Below are positions 16,718 through 26,908 of a DNA stretch of 32,220 nucleotides, in pieces. The translations under genes and the position numbers were made by a program. Positions within the stretch are counted from its first letter, which is position 1. The number at the start of each line of letters is the position of its first letter. Origin of the DNA: Methanothermococcus sp. (GTDB lineage: Archaea; AGJL01; Methanococci; Methanococcales; Methanococcaceae). The stretch lies in contig NZ_WAKW01000052.1 in assembly GCF_015523155.1 (NCBI RefSeq), positions 1 through 32,220 of the forward strand. Direction: 5' to 3'. A model generated the notes under the pieces. That model was not told where the DNA came from. It made no database searches and saw only the letters and a list, made by a program, of their open reading frames with translations.

Positions 16718-18433
16718 TTAGAAATATCTTGCTCTTTTTTCAACATCTTCCATATGATTTATCACAGTTTTCCACTGAGAATATGTTTTATATCCTTCTA
16801 AAATTTTAACCCATATGTCCTCAAATCTATCGAAATGGATGCTTAAAATGGATTTTTTTAACACAATCAAATCCACAGCCTTATCTTCTATAAGATTTGA
16901 GAATTTTCCAAGCCCAAAATCTATAATATAGACTTTATTATTTTTGTTAATTTTTTTACCTTTCTTATTATTTTGATTATTTTGATTACATTCCTCATGC
17001 TCTTTAATATGCTCCTTATCGTTGTTATTATTTTTAACATCGTAATCCTCCCCTACTATAAAATTTGATGTTGTGAGGTCGTTATGTATTATGTCGTTTT
17101 CATGGAGTTTTCCAATAATTGCCCCTATGTAGTAGCAACAGTTTAGATTTCCATTTTCTATTTCTTCTTTTGCAAGTTTTCCATTTATGTAGCTCATAGT
17201 TATAATATTATTTTCCCTATCCACATCAAATATATATGGGGCACAAATATTAAAATCTTTAACAAGTGCTAAAAATCTTGCCTCTTTAATGATTCTTCTA
17301 TGCCTAATTAATTCATCGAGCTCATGTATTCTATAATTTTTTATTATTCTTTCCTTTGTGATGGTATCCCATCCTAAATAGGATGTTTTTTTAATATCTG
17401 CTTCGGCACCCTTTCCAATTAAATGCTCAGGTATCCTTCTTTTCTCACAGGTGCCATTTTCAATCCAATTTACCTCAACCATATCACTCCTGTAATTTGG
17501 AATTGGTTTTGTTTCATCAATGTTCATTCTTTTTCCATTTTTATACATTAAAAGCCCGAGCCATGCTATCATTGCCCCATTATCTCCGCAGAACTGTTTT
17601 TCAGGCACATAGAATTTTACATTCTGTTCCTTACACATAATATTAAGCATCTCTCTCAGTCGATTATTTGCGGCAACACCGCCTACAAGCATGACCTCAG
17701 GTTTGTTTGTGTGTGCAAGAGCTCTCTCAGTAATTTCTGTTATCATGGAAAATGCAGTTTCTTGAATAGAATAACATACATCTTCCAGTTTTTCCCCTCT
17801 TTCGTAGCTTTTTATTGCGGATGTAAGGAGCCCTGAAAATGTAATGTCCATACCTTTAACGCTATATGGTAGGTTTATTAATTTTTCCCCTTCTTTTGCA
17901 AGTTTTTCGACATAAACACCCCCGGGATGTGGAAGACCGCAGTTTCTTGCAAACTGGTCTAAACAATTTCCTATGGCAATATCGAGAGTTTCTCCAAAAA
18001 CCCTATATCTCCCACAGGTATATCCCAACACCTGAGTATTCCCACCACTTACATACAAAGTCAGCGGGTCTTTTGCTCCCGTAGTTAGCTTTCCAATCTC
18101 CACATGACCTATACAGTGATTTACTCCAATAATTGGCTTTTTTAATGATAAAGATAGAGCTCTTGCAGCAGTTGCAGTAACCCTCAAACTTGGACCTAAT
18201 CCAGGACCTTGGGAAAAGGATATTAAATCTATTTTCTCTTTTGGAACTATATTAAATGCCTCTTTTATCAATTTTGGAAATGTTTCTGCATGGTGGTCTG
18301 CTGCTTCCCTTGGATTTATGCCTTGAACAGGTGGTTTATATATTATGGTTTTGTTAAATAAAACATTTCCATCTGAATCTACAACCCCAACGCCTGTTTT
18401 TTCCGCTGTTCCTTCCAGACCTAAGCAAATCAT
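16718..18433 (-). CDS. Kae1-Bud32 fusion, KEOPS t6A enzyme and kinase
   Basis: Residues 1-325 are Kae1 (threonylcarbamoyladenosine transferase): [15 protein letters not shown], the metal-ligand motif [37 protein letters not shown] and GGVAANNRL. Residues from about 335 on are the Bud32 kinase: [13 protein letters not shown] (P-loop), [11 protein letters not shown] (catalytic loop) and [21 protein letters not shown]. Together with Pcc1 and Cgi121 they form KEOPS, which makes t6A37 in ANN-decoding tRNAs. The fusion is known in Methanocaldococcus. Unusual here is an Asn/Lys-rich stretch of about 39 residues between catalytic loop and DFG. ATG 18433 is preferred over 18436 because of spacing from GGTGA. 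Confidence 0.95.
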   Translation of the reverse strand: MICLGLEGTAEKTGVGVVDSDGNVLFNKTIIYKPPVQGINPREAADHHAETFPKLIKEAFNIVPKEKIDLISFSQGPGLGPSLRVTATAARALSLSLKKPIIGVNHCIGHVEIGKLTTGAKDPLTLYVSGGNTQVLGYTCGRYRVFGETLDIAIGNCLDQFARNCGLPHPGGVYVEKLAKEGEKLINLPYSVKGMDITFSGLLTSAIKSYERGEKLEDVCYSIQETAFSMITEITERALAHTNKPEVMLVGGVAANNRLREMLNIMCKEQNVKFYVPEKQFCGDNGAMIAWLGLLMYKNGKRMNIDETKPIPNYRSDMVEVNWIENGTCEKRRIPEHLIGKGAEADIKKTSYLGWDTITKERIIKNYRIHELDELIRHRRIIKEARFLALVKDFNICAPYIFDVDRENNIITMSYINGKLAKEEIENGNLNCCYYIGAIIGKLHENDIIHNDLTTSNFIVGEDYDVKNNNNDKEHIKEHEECNQNNQNNKKGKKINKNNKVYIIDFGLGKFSNLIEDKAVDLIVLKKSILSIHFDRFEDIWVKILEGYKTYSQWKTVINHMEDVEKRARYF

Positions 18434-18569
18434 CATCTCACCAAAAAAATTATAAAATTATTATTGGCATATATTTCATATCCATATCGCATTTATGGTA
18501 TGTTTATAATGTAATAAATATAATAGTATTAGTTGTAAAGTATATATATTAATTCAAATAATATATTAA

Positions 18570-20069
<1,500 letters not shown>

Positions 20070-20117
20070 TTAAAAAATATTAATGGAAAAATATGTGAAA
20101 CTTCGATATATTTATTT

Positions 20118-20330
20118 TTAAACTCTTTTTTCATTTTCTTCTTCATAAATAAAAATATCTTCAATCTTAACATTAAAATATTTTGCAATTTTAAAAGCTA
20201 ATTTTATAGATGGGTCGTATTTTCCCTTTTCTATTGATATAATTGTTTGCCTACTAACACCTAATTTTTTTGCTAAATCTTCCTGTGTTAAATCATACAT
20301 AGCCCTATAAACTTTAATTTTGTTTTTCAT
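20118..20330 (-). CDS. XRE/Cro-type HTH transcriptional regulator (70 aa)
   Basis: The track ORF begins inside the preceding gene. ATG 20330 (MKNKIKVYRAM) lies 4 bases after that gene's stop and gives the standard compact XRE protein: LTQEDLAKKLGVSRQTIISIEKGKYDPSIKLAFKIAKYF contains the whole helix-turn-helix, ending in EDIFIYEEE. Such 65-70-residue proteins bind operator DNA as dimers. It is the second gene of a pair with a membrane protein, and repeats upstream of the pair are candidate operators, so autoregulation is likely (inference). Confidence 0.88.
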   Translation of the reverse strand: MKNKIKVYRAMYDLTQEDLAKKLGVSRQTIISIEKGKYDPSIKLAFKIAKYFNVKIEDIFIYEEENEKRV

Positions 20331-20334
20331 AGTA

Positions 20335-20949
20335 TCAACTATATTTTTTGGTATAATAGGCATAATACATATAATATGTTGTAATGGCATACATCGTTAA
20401 TAATCCAAGGGAATTTCCAGAAATTATTATTCCCCCATATGGTGCAATATATTTAACCAATATGCTATAAAGCGTAATAGTTACTAAAAATATCGTAATT
20501 GATTTAAATGCACTGTATCCGCTATTTTTTACTATTTCCATTTTTAACTCATCGATTTTTTCATTGTGATTTTCTATTAATATAGGAGGTATGATTTCAT
20601 TACGAGTTTCTATCAACATAGGGGTTATCACTATATTAATGAAAACAATTGTGGAAAATATAAACTGCATAGTCTCGAAGCTCCCAGAAAATATATACAA
20701 AATTCCCATAACTGCACCATAAATAGATGGAACATAAACTTCATAAGGATTGTAGAATTCTCCAAATTTTTCCCTGAGCTCACCTTTTTTAATTATTAAA
20801 ATTAAATACAGTATAAAATATGCCAAAATGCCTACTATTGAGCCAAAAACCGATAAATTTGGATTATTATTTGAGATATATGCAAATATAAAAAATCCAA
20901 AAATCATTGATACAACCAATCCAAAGATATTTTTTAAACTTTTAGCCAT
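20335..20949 (-). CDS. Multi-pass membrane protein paired with XRE regulator
   Basis: The 204-residue protein has about five to six hydrophobic helices in two groups: residues 8-52 and 70-115, then 150-195. They are separated by charged loops (KKGELREKFGEFYNP; IENHNEKIDELKMEIVKN). No enzymatic motif is seen. It resembles the DUF2178 type of membrane protein often found next to a small XRE gene in archaea and Gram-positives, but I only hold that loosely. GGGGGAAT precedes ATG 20949. The regulator follows by 4 bases. Confidence 0.75.
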   Translation of the reverse strand: MAKSLKNIFGLVVSMIFGFFIFAYISNNNPNLSVFGSIVGILAYFILYLILIIKKGELREKFGEFYNPYEVYVPSIYGAVMGILYIFSGSFETMQFIFSTIVFINIVITPMLIETRNEIIPPILIENHNEKIDELKMEIVKNSGYSAFKSITIFLVTITLYSILVKYIAPYGGIIISGNSLGLLTMYAITTYYMYYAYYTKKYS

Positions 20950-20992
20950 ATTCCCCCTTTATATACTATTATAAATATGATAATAATGTTTT

Positions 20993-21017
20993 ACTTTATG
21001 TTAAATATACTTTACAT
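20993..21017. promoter_or_regulatory. Repeated ACTTTAYRT motifs, candidate XRE operator
   Basis: ACTTTATGT (20993) and ACTTTACAT (21009) are direct repeats 16 bases apart, with a weaker third ACTTTTTA near 21035. A TATA-like TTTATATATC on the minus strand lies at about 21022-21031. The repeats therefore overlap the predicted transcription start of the membrane-protein/XRE pair, a typical place for an archaeal repressor. Confidence 0.4.
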
Positions 21018-21102
21018 AATGATATATAAATTTTACTTTTTAATAATTTAAGTATATATTGGTTTAAATATAAATTAATTCAAATATAAATTAAAATGAA
21101 AA

Positions 21103-21795
21103 TTATAAATATTCCTCCCCATAATAATCATAATAATATTCCTTAACAATCCACAATTTATTTTTATATTTCTTTGAGAGCTCTAATGTTTTTTCAGCCA
21201 AATCCTTATTTTTTCTCTCAAATATTTCCGAAACAATCATTTCCACAATATCGATGGTATCTTTATCATCTGCCTCTAAATGCTCAAAAGCTCCAATTTC
21301 CTTTAAAAGTTCCAATAATTCATCATCCTTGGAATTTTTTAAAAATTGATTTCTTAAAAAGGACTTAAAGGTAAATATATTTTTCTTTTCAATAGGAATA
21401 AGTTTTAAAATGGATTTTCCCTTTTCCACAAGATTGTTTTTATTTTGGGTGAGCTCATCCCACAAATTGTATTTTAAAATTATATTCTTTAAAACATTTA
21501 ATATGTCGTCCTTTGATTTATTTTTTAAATTATTGAATAATTCATCCCCGTCAATGTAATTATTGTTATTGTATGCTTCAATTAAAGCATAGGAGTGCTT
21601 ACAGTTATATTTATATGGGCAAGAGCATAATCCTGTCCTATCATTCAAATCTACAACCGTATTATATTCATCCCCTCCCATTACCTTACCATATAATTTA
21701 TTTTCAAATCTTACGCAAAATTTAACGAGATTATTTTTATAATAATCCTTTCCTCTTTCTATAATCTTTTTATCGTATATGCTTTCATAATCCAT
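21103..21795 (-). CDS. SWIM zinc-finger domain protein
   Basis: The protein of about 230 residues starts at MDYESIYDKK (ATG 21795, GGGATAT upstream); the track start adds 15 residues without SD. Residues 40-75 hold the SWIM motif CxCx(n)CxH as CSCPYKYNCKH after a strand VVDLNDRTGL. The rest is helical and Lys/Glu-rich with DELLELLKEIGAFEHLEADDKD. SWIM domains bind nucleic acid or protein in SWI2/SNF2, MuDR transposases and Sws1-type recombination factors; stand-alone archaeal copies are of unknown role. It is divergent, 62 bases from the DUF131 gene. Confidence 0.82.
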   Translation of the reverse strand: MDYESIYDKKIIERGKDYYKNNLVKFCVRFENKLYGKVMGGDEYNTVVDLNDRTGLCSCPYKYNCKHSYALIEAYNNNNYIDGDELFNNLKNKSKDDILNVLKNIILKYNLWDELTQNKNNLVEKGKSILKLIPIEKKNIFTFKSFLRNQFLKNSKDDELLELLKEIGAFEHLEADDKDTIDIVEMIVSEIFERKNKDLAEKTLELSKKYKNKLWIVKEYYYDYYGEEYL

Positions 21796-21857
21796 AAATA
21801 TCCCATTAACATAAATTATATTGATATATCTTAAAATCATTAAAAAAGGTTATTATT

Positions 21858-22142
21858 ATGAAACCTATCCTTGTAATATTGGGCATGTTCTTAATTACCA
21901 TAGGATTGTTTGTGCTAACTCTTGGAATGATATATCCCAGCAAATCAGTGAAAAATCAGCAGGATGAATATAATGAATACAATGAAAAACAGGATGTAGG
22001 GTTTTCAGGCGTTGTAATGATAGGACCTATCCCAATAGTGTTTGGAAATTCTCCATCATTGGTAATATTATCTGTTTTAATTGTCATTGCAATGATGATT
22101 TGGATATTTTTATTTTATAGTAATATCGTAATTAATAAATAA
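21858..22142 (+). CDS. DUF131 / TIGR00304-type small membrane protein
   Basis: The 94-residue protein has one hydrophobic helix at each end (residues 4-27 and 68-90). The middle contains the family hallmark GVVMIGPIPIVFGN. This family is widespread in archaea and of unknown function. A polar stretch QQDEYNEYNEKQD follows helix 1. It shares a very short divergent promoter region with the SWIM gene and converges on ilvE 26 bases downstream. Confidence 0.82.
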   Translation: MKPILVILGMFLITIGLFVLTLGMIYPSKSVKNQQDEYNEYNEKQDVGFSGVVMIGPIPIVFGNSPSLVILSVLIVIAMMIWIFLFYSNIVINK

Positions 22143-22168
22143 AATTAAAATAAAAGAAGTAAAAATAT

Positions 22169-23032
22169 TTACTCATAAACCTTTGTTCCCATAACTTTTC
22201 TTATTTTCTTGAACTCTTCACTTAGTTTTTTTGTAATTTCTCCTATTTCTCCGTTGTTTATAACTCTTCCATCTATTTCAACAACAGGCACGAGCTCAGC
22301 CGCAGTTCCAGTTATGAATAATTCATCGGCAACATAGAGCTCATGTAGTGTGAGCCTCCCCTCCACAACATTATAGTCCAATTCTTTTGCAAGCTCAATT
22401 ACGGTATCTCTTGTAATACCTCTCAAAACACTTGAATATACTGGTGGAGTTTTTATGAGACCATTTTTAACTACAAATATATTGTCCCCTGTCCCCTCTG
22501 CAACATACCCTTCGCTATCCAATAAAAATGCCTCATGAACTCCTGCATAATTTGCCTGGATTTTTGCTAAAATACTGTTTAAGTAGTTTAATGATTTCAC
22601 AGCAGGGTTTAAAACATCAACAGGCAATCTTCTAACTGATGATGTAATTACTTTTATACCATCCTCTCCAAGTAGGGGGTTCATAGGTTCTGCAATACAG
22701 AATATTGTTGGTTTTTTACATTTTCTCGGGTCAAGTCCCAAATCTCCAACTCCTCTTGTAATTACGAGCCTTATATATGCGTCCTTTAAATTGTTTATTT
22801 TAATGGTATCAACAACAACCTTTTCCATCTCTTCCTTTGTCATAGGTATTTCCAAAGTAATGGATTTTGCAGAATCATATAATCTGTCGATATGCTCCTT
22901 TAATTTAAAAACAACGCCATCATAAGCTCTTATTCCTTCAAATATTCCATCACCGTATAAAAGACCATGGTCATAAACTGAAATCTTTGCGTCCTCCTTT
23001 TCAACAAATTCGCCGTTTAAATATATTTTCAT
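22169..23032 (-). CDS. ilvE: Branched-chain amino acid aminotransferase
   Basis: The 287-residue class-IV PLP aminotransferase performs the last step of Val, Leu and Ile synthesis. Motifs: YLNGEFVEKEDAKISVYDHG, LLYGDGIFEGIRAY, the Arg-containing VITRGVGDLGLDP, the PLP lysine preceding SLNYLNSILAK, EAFLLDSEGYVAEGTGDNIF, and LRGITRDTVIELA. GAGGTGAATTC precedes ATG 23032. It stands alone between intergenic regions. D-amino-acid aminotransferase is a related alternative, but the overall pattern fits IlvE. Confidence 0.93.
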   Translation of the reverse strand: MKIYLNGEFVEKEDAKISVYDHGLLYGDGIFEGIRAYDGVVFKLKEHIDRLYDSAKSITLEIPMTKEEMEKVVVDTIKINNLKDAYIRLVITRGVGDLGLDPRKCKKPTIFCIAEPMNPLLGEDGIKVITSSVRRLPVDVLNPAVKSLNYLNSILAKIQANYAGVHEAFLLDSEGYVAEGTGDNIFVVKNGLIKTPPVYSSVLRGITRDTVIELAKELDYNVVEGRLTLHELYVADELFITGTAAELVPVVEIDGRVINNGEIGEITKKLSEEFKKIRKVMGTKVYE

Positions 23033-23162
23033 GAATTCACCTCATAAAATCAAAATATAGCATAAATTTTTATTTCAAAAATATTTAAATTATTTAGATA
23101 TAAATGTTTCCAATTTATCAAATTATATATTTAAATTATTAATTAACTATTTATTTATTTAA

Positions 23163-24299
23163 TTAATTAGATTCCCCAACTCCAACAAATAATCGATTTC
23201 CTCCGCATCTTCCCTTGCCTGTGGAATATAAGGATATGTTATTATTTCTCGCATACTCTTCAACTTTTTTTCTCCCGCTGTCGGCTGTTTTTTCTCCAAA
23301 TGATATTACTACAACCACATCATCTATCTTTTTAGAGCCAATTATTGGCTGTTTTATATTCATATTTGACAATTCGCTTATATCACTTAAATGGGATATT
23401 ATGCTGTTTGCATCGTCAATAAATGGGAAATCTTCTAAATATTTTGCAATAAATTCTATATTCTTTCCCCTTTTCTGACCGTATTTTTTTACCTTCATAG
23501 GATAGTAGTTAAGTTTTCCATCTTGATAATCTTTTATTATGGATTTTGCCGTTCGTTTCATATCGATTATCCCGTTTTTTCCCAAATAATTTAATTTTTT
23601 ACCTATTTTTTCTATAAACTCTTCATTTATATCCTCTGTATTATTTATCTCAATACCATAGTATTTTTTGATAATATTCTCATCAAATGCGTATAAGTTT
23701 TTTAATATCTTTATAGCAGGTTCAACAGGATTTTCGATTTTTTCATACCTGAAAGCTCCTATCATCACCAGTTCATCCTCATCCTTAGGTTCAATTACTC
23801 CCGGTGTATCAAGTAATTTTATATTTTTTGTGAGTTTTATCCATTGTTCTCCCTTTGTAAGTCCCGCAACAAGCCCACTAGCCGCACTTTTCTTTCCAGT
23901 TAGGGCATTTATTAGGGATGATTTCCCAACATTTGGATAGCCTATAACTCCAACTTTTCCCTCTTTAATTCCCTTTAATTGAAGATATTTTTTAATGTTG
24001 TCTCTTAATATCTTTGTTCCCTTTTTATGTTTGGAGCTCACAAAAACCACAGATACCTCTGGATTTTCACTTTTAATTATCTCCTTCCATCTTTCAAGTA
24101 TTTTTACAGGGACTAAATCTGCTTTATTTAACACATAAATCAGTTTTTTATTTGATTCTTTTATTTTATCTTCTAAATTTTTATTTCTCGTGCCTTCTGG
24201 ATTTCTTGCATCCAATACTGCTAAAATAATATGGCACTCGTTTATGATTTTGTGTGCTATCTTTTTTGCAGGAACTCTTTTAATTTTCTTACCACTCAT
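23163..24299 (-). CDS. Circularly permuted YlqF/RbgA-type GTPase
   Basis: The 378-residue protein has its G motifs in permuted order: G4 (NKAD, near residue 57), then G1 GYPNVGKSSLINAL (near 120), then G3 DTPGV. This order defines the YlqF/YawG family, whose members act in late large-subunit ribosome assembly. The C-terminal 70 residues (DDVVVVISFGEKTADSG..TGKGRCGGNRLFVG) form an extra domain that may be an archaeal addition. GGTGATTTT precedes ATG 24299. Confidence 0.9.
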   Translation of the reverse strand: MSGKKIKRVPAKKIAHKIINECHIILAVLDARNPEGTRNKNLEDKIKESNKKLIYVLNKADLVPVKILERWKEIIKSENPEVSVVFVSSKHKKGTKILRDNIKKYLQLKGIKEGKVGVIGYPNVGKSSLINALTGKKSAASGLVAGLTKGEQWIKLTKNIKLLDTPGVIEPKDEDELVMIGAFRYEKIENPVEPAIKILKNLYAFDENIIKKYYGIEINNTEDINEEFIEKIGKKLNYLGKNGIIDMKRTAKSIIKDYQDGKLNYYPMKVKKYGQKRGKNIEFIAKYLEDFPFIDDANSIISHLSDISELSNMNIKQPIIGSKKIDDVVVVISFGEKTADSGRKKVEEYARNNNISLYSTGKGRCGGNRLFVGVGESN

Positions 24300-24559
24300 A
24301 AAATCACCATAAAATAGGATTTTAAATTAATTAAATATATATTATAAGTAAATTGCACTAAAATAGATCAAAAATTAAAGCAAAAGGAATTTTACATTAA
24401 TTTTTTATGTCAAAGGCAGAACTTTATAGCTATTAACTCACATCCCAAAGAACTGAGTAATGCTTACAGTTTCACGCAATAAAAATGAAATAACATTAAG
24501 TTAATAAATTTCATCGTTTAAATTTAGCATATTAAACTCTACAATTTTTTTCATTATTC

Positions 24560-24979
24560 TCATTTATCCATCTCATCATTTATCTCTTCATCTTCATCAA
24601 TAATCTTTCCATTCTTTGTTTTTGGTGCAATATCTTTTATTAGTTTCATTAAATCCTTATCTTCCTCAGCTATTAGTTTTACAAATATTCCGCCGTGTAT
24701 GTCTTTATCAAAATTAACAAGACCTGCAAAAGCCGCCTGTTTGTTTATCTTGAATTTTGTAGAGTTTCCTACAATCCCTTTTTCAAGAACCATTCTTGCA
24801 GTGTCCAATATTGCCTGACTTCGTAGGAGCTCCTTAAATCTACTTATATCCTCAGCTTCTCCAATTAATTGATTATCTTCTATAACAACTTTTGCATCCT
24901 TAAATATGTTTTTTACTGCCATTATTACTTTTTCCTCATCTTCTGTTGGTTTAATTCTGGATTTTAATTTGATTATCAT
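24560..24979 (-). CDS. UPF0201 family protein, probable RNA-binding
   Basis: The 139-residue protein has an alpha/beta fold with KSRIKPTEDEEKVIMAVKNIF, FKELLRSQAILDTARMVLEKG, NKQAAFAGLVNFD and GGIFVKLIAEEDKDL. These match the archaeal UPF0201 (DUF54) family, annotated as RNA-binding by fold resemblance only. The C-terminus is acidic (DEDEEINDEMDK). AAGGGATATT precedes ATG 24979. It lies 19 bases after the aminotransferase stop, so the two are probably co-transcribed. Confidence 0.85.
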   Translation of the reverse strand: MIIKLKSRIKPTEDEEKVIMAVKNIFKDAKVVIEDNQLIGEAEDISRFKELLRSQAILDTARMVLEKGIVGNSTKFKINKQAAFAGLVNFDKDIHGGIFVKLIAEEDKDLMKLIKDIAPKTKNGKIIDEDEEINDEMDK

Positions 24980-24998
24980 AATATCCCTTTAAAATGTT

Positions 24999-26123
24999 TT
25001 AAAAAATATCTTCCATTATTTCCAATGCTTTTTCTATATCTTCGTATTTTGTAGCGTATGAAAATCTAATATTATATTTACCGCCATCACCAAATGCAAC
25101 GCCAGGAACACATAATATTTTATTCTCTATTAGTTTTTGGGAAACTTCCATTCCATCCCCGTATTCCTCAACATTTGGGAATACATAGAATGCACCATTG
25201 GGAGTAGTTAATTTAAATAATTTTTTTAATCCCTTAACTATTAAATCCCTTCTTCTTCTAAATTCTTCAACCATTTCATAAACACAACTTTGGTCTCCAT
25301 TTAAGGCCTCCAATGCCCCATATTGAGCAAAGGAAGTTGCACAGGCAAATCCATACTGGTGTATTTTTATCATATTGTCTATTAAATTATATTTATTGTT
25401 TAAATTATCATTGACTGCCAAATATCCGATTCTCCAACCTGTCATGGCATATGCCTTTGAAAATCCGTTTATTAATATACAGTTGTCTGTAAATTCCATA
25501 GGGGAATAATGTTTTTTATCGTAAATTATTTTTTCATAGATTTCATCGGATATTATAATAATATTATTATCTTCTGCTATATCACATATTGCCTTTATCT
25601 CGCTTTTATCCATAACTTTTCCAGTTGGATTTGAAGGGGAATTTAATATGATGCATTTTGTTTTATCTGTAATGCTGTTTTTTACATCCTCAATATTTAT
25701 ATTAAAATCTTCATCAAGTTTCATAGAAACAGGTTTAGCCTCACACAATTTAGTTAAGCTTTCATAGGATACAAATCCAGGGTCAGATATTAAAACCTCC
25801 TCTCCCTTATTAATTATTGCCATTAAGGACAGCATCAAAGCCTCAGAAGCTCCGCAGGTTGTAATAATATTATCTGAGCTCACATCAAGGTTATTGTCAT
25901 TTTTTAATTTATTGCTTATGCTTCCCCTGAGCTCAGGTATTCCATTATTTGGAGTGTAATGTGTTTTTCCCTCATCAAGTGCCTTTTTTGCTGCATCTAT
26001 TATATGTTGGGGCGTGTCAAAATCTGGCTCCCCTATACCTAAATTTATGGAATCCTTTGTAGCAATGTTAAATATTTTCCTTATTTCCGAAGGTTCTATG
26101 TTTTTGCATCTGTTGGAAATCAT
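24999..26123 (-). CDS. Class I/II PLP aminotransferase, aspartate type
   Basis: The 374-residue fold-type I aminotransferase has INLGIGEPDFDTP, THYTPNNGIPELR, TCGASEALMLSL, NSPSNPTGKVM, ISDEIYEKI, the PLP lysine in GFSKAYAMTGWRIGY, and the substrate Arg in YNIRFSYAT. It most resembles archaeal aspartate/branched aminotransferases of the MJ0001 kind; aspartate with 2-oxoglutarate is the likely pair, but aromatic or other substrates cannot be excluded. GGTGATATT precedes ATG 26123. It is divergent from the Ehb-like genes. Confidence 0.87.
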   Translation of the reverse strand: MISNRCKNIEPSEIRKIFNIATKDSINLGIGEPDFDTPQHIIDAAKKALDEGKTHYTPNNGIPELRGSISNKLKNDNNLDVSSDNIITTCGASEALMLSLMAIINKGEEVLISDPGFVSYESLTKLCEAKPVSMKLDEDFNINIEDVKNSITDKTKCIILNSPSNPTGKVMDKSEIKAICDIAEDNNIIIISDEIYEKIIYDKKHYSPMEFTDNCILINGFSKAYAMTGWRIGYLAVNDNLNNKYNLIDNMIKIHQYGFACATSFAQYGALEALNGDQSCVYEMVEEFRRRRDLIVKGLKKLFKLTTPNGAFYVFPNVEEYGDGMEVSQKLIENKILCVPGVAFGDGGKYNIRFSYATKYEDIEKALEIMEDIF

Positions 26124-26193
26124 AATATCACCAAATATATAAATATATTTATATTTTATGTTAATTTTCCATTAAATATTTATATATAGAAAC

Positions 26194-26213
26194 TATAATG
26201 ATTAATCATTATA
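26194..26213. promoter_or_regulatory. Perfect 20-bp palindrome in divergent promoter region
   Basis: TATAATGATTAATCATTATA is fully self-complementary. It lies 71 bases upstream of the aminotransferase start and 76 bases upstream of the Ehb-like gene. A TATA box (TTTATATATA) just before it places the palindrome over the probable plus-strand transcription start, as expected of a repressor site. It is not the NrpR nitrogen operator (GGAA-N8-TTCC). Confidence 0.5.
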
Positions 26214-26288
26214 ATACTATCTTACCTTTAATGTTTGTTTTTATATAAGTTTATACCCATTGATATATATGATAGTTAGGTGAGGATG

Positions 26289-26573
26289 ATGATTATGTAT
26301 GATGTTTCAATAATCAAGGACATTGTGTTGATAGTGGTTTCAATAGGAATATTGTTGGCATCAATTAGATTGTGGATTCAAAAGGACAGTAAAAACATGG
26401 TTTATGCTCGTCTTCATATTGCGGGAGTAATAGATATTGCCTGCATAGTTATACTACTGGTTTTAAACCAACCATTATTGGCATTAATATATTTGGTTCT
26501 CTGCCCCTTTGCAGCACATGCTATTGCCAATGCCGATTATTACGATGAATTGAAGGAAAGTGGAAATAGTTAA
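26289..26573 (+). CDS. Small membrane subunit, MrpG/MnhG-like, probable Ehb hydrogenase
   Basis: The protein of about 94 residues has three membrane helices. The second and third carry the MnhG/PhaG pattern VYARLHIAGVIDIACIVIL and LALIYLVLCPFAAHAIANA, found in Mrp antiporters and in membrane-bound energy-converting hydrogenases. With its neighbour it probably belongs to methanogen Ehb (Na+/H+-driven ferredoxin-reducing hydrogenase for anabolism), whose genes are scattered in methanococci (inference). Starts at GTG 26280, ATG 26286, 26289 and 26295 are possible; 26289 has the best spacing from GGTGA. Confidence 0.78.
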   Translation: MIMYDVSIIKDIVLIVVSIGILLASIRLWIQKDSKNMVYARLHIAGVIDIACIVILLVLNQPLLALIYLVLCPFAAHAIANADYYDELKESGNS

Positions 26574-26656
26574 AAAATATAAAAACGAAGAAGAAAAGTA
26601 AGATAAAAAATAATAAAAAGCAAAATAAATATAAATAAATAAATTGGTGATGATGC

Positions 26657-26908
26657 ATGTATTTAAATATTGTTGATTTTATAGTATTGGCGTTAATTGT
26701 TATGTCATATATCGGAGCTCTGATTCAAAAGGACTTAATTAAATGTGTGGTATTAACTGGATTGGGTGGATTGGGTCTAGCATATATATTCAGCTCACTT
26801 CTTGCTCCTGATGTTGCACTTACCGAGGCAATATTGGGCGGTGCAGTGCTTCCTGCATTCTTTGCATTCACAGTTAAAAGAACCCAAAGACTGGATGAAA
26901 TCGATTAA
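26657..26908 (+). CDS. MbhD/MrpB-N-like membrane subunit (DUF4040), probable Ehb
   Basis: The 83-residue protein has three helices. It carries the DUF4040 signature APDVALTEAILGGAVLPAFFAF after GLGGLGLAYIFSS, known from MbhD, MrpB N-terminal parts and Ehb. It would form part of the ion-translocating arm of an energy-converting hydrogenase. GGTGATGATGC precedes ATG 26657. It follows the MrpG-like gene by 83 A-rich bases and the two are likely co-transcribed; the catalytic subunits are elsewhere. Confidence 0.8.
   Translation: MYLNIVDFIVLALIVMSYIGALIQKDLIKCVVLTGLGGLGLAYIFSSLLAPDVALTEAILGGAVLPAFFAFTVKRTQRLDEID

Noticed and set aside
16934-17050. CRISPR or tandem repeat
   Set aside because: The A/T-rich stretch is irregular low-complexity coding sequence with no repeat-spacer unit; no CRISPR array was seen anywhere in the window.
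24300-24559. Small RNA between the UPF0201 and GTPase genes
   Set aside because: A slightly GC-richer patch has a 5-bp ACTCA/TGAGT hairpin and an ACA word, but no extended stem or promoter that would support an H/ACA RNA.
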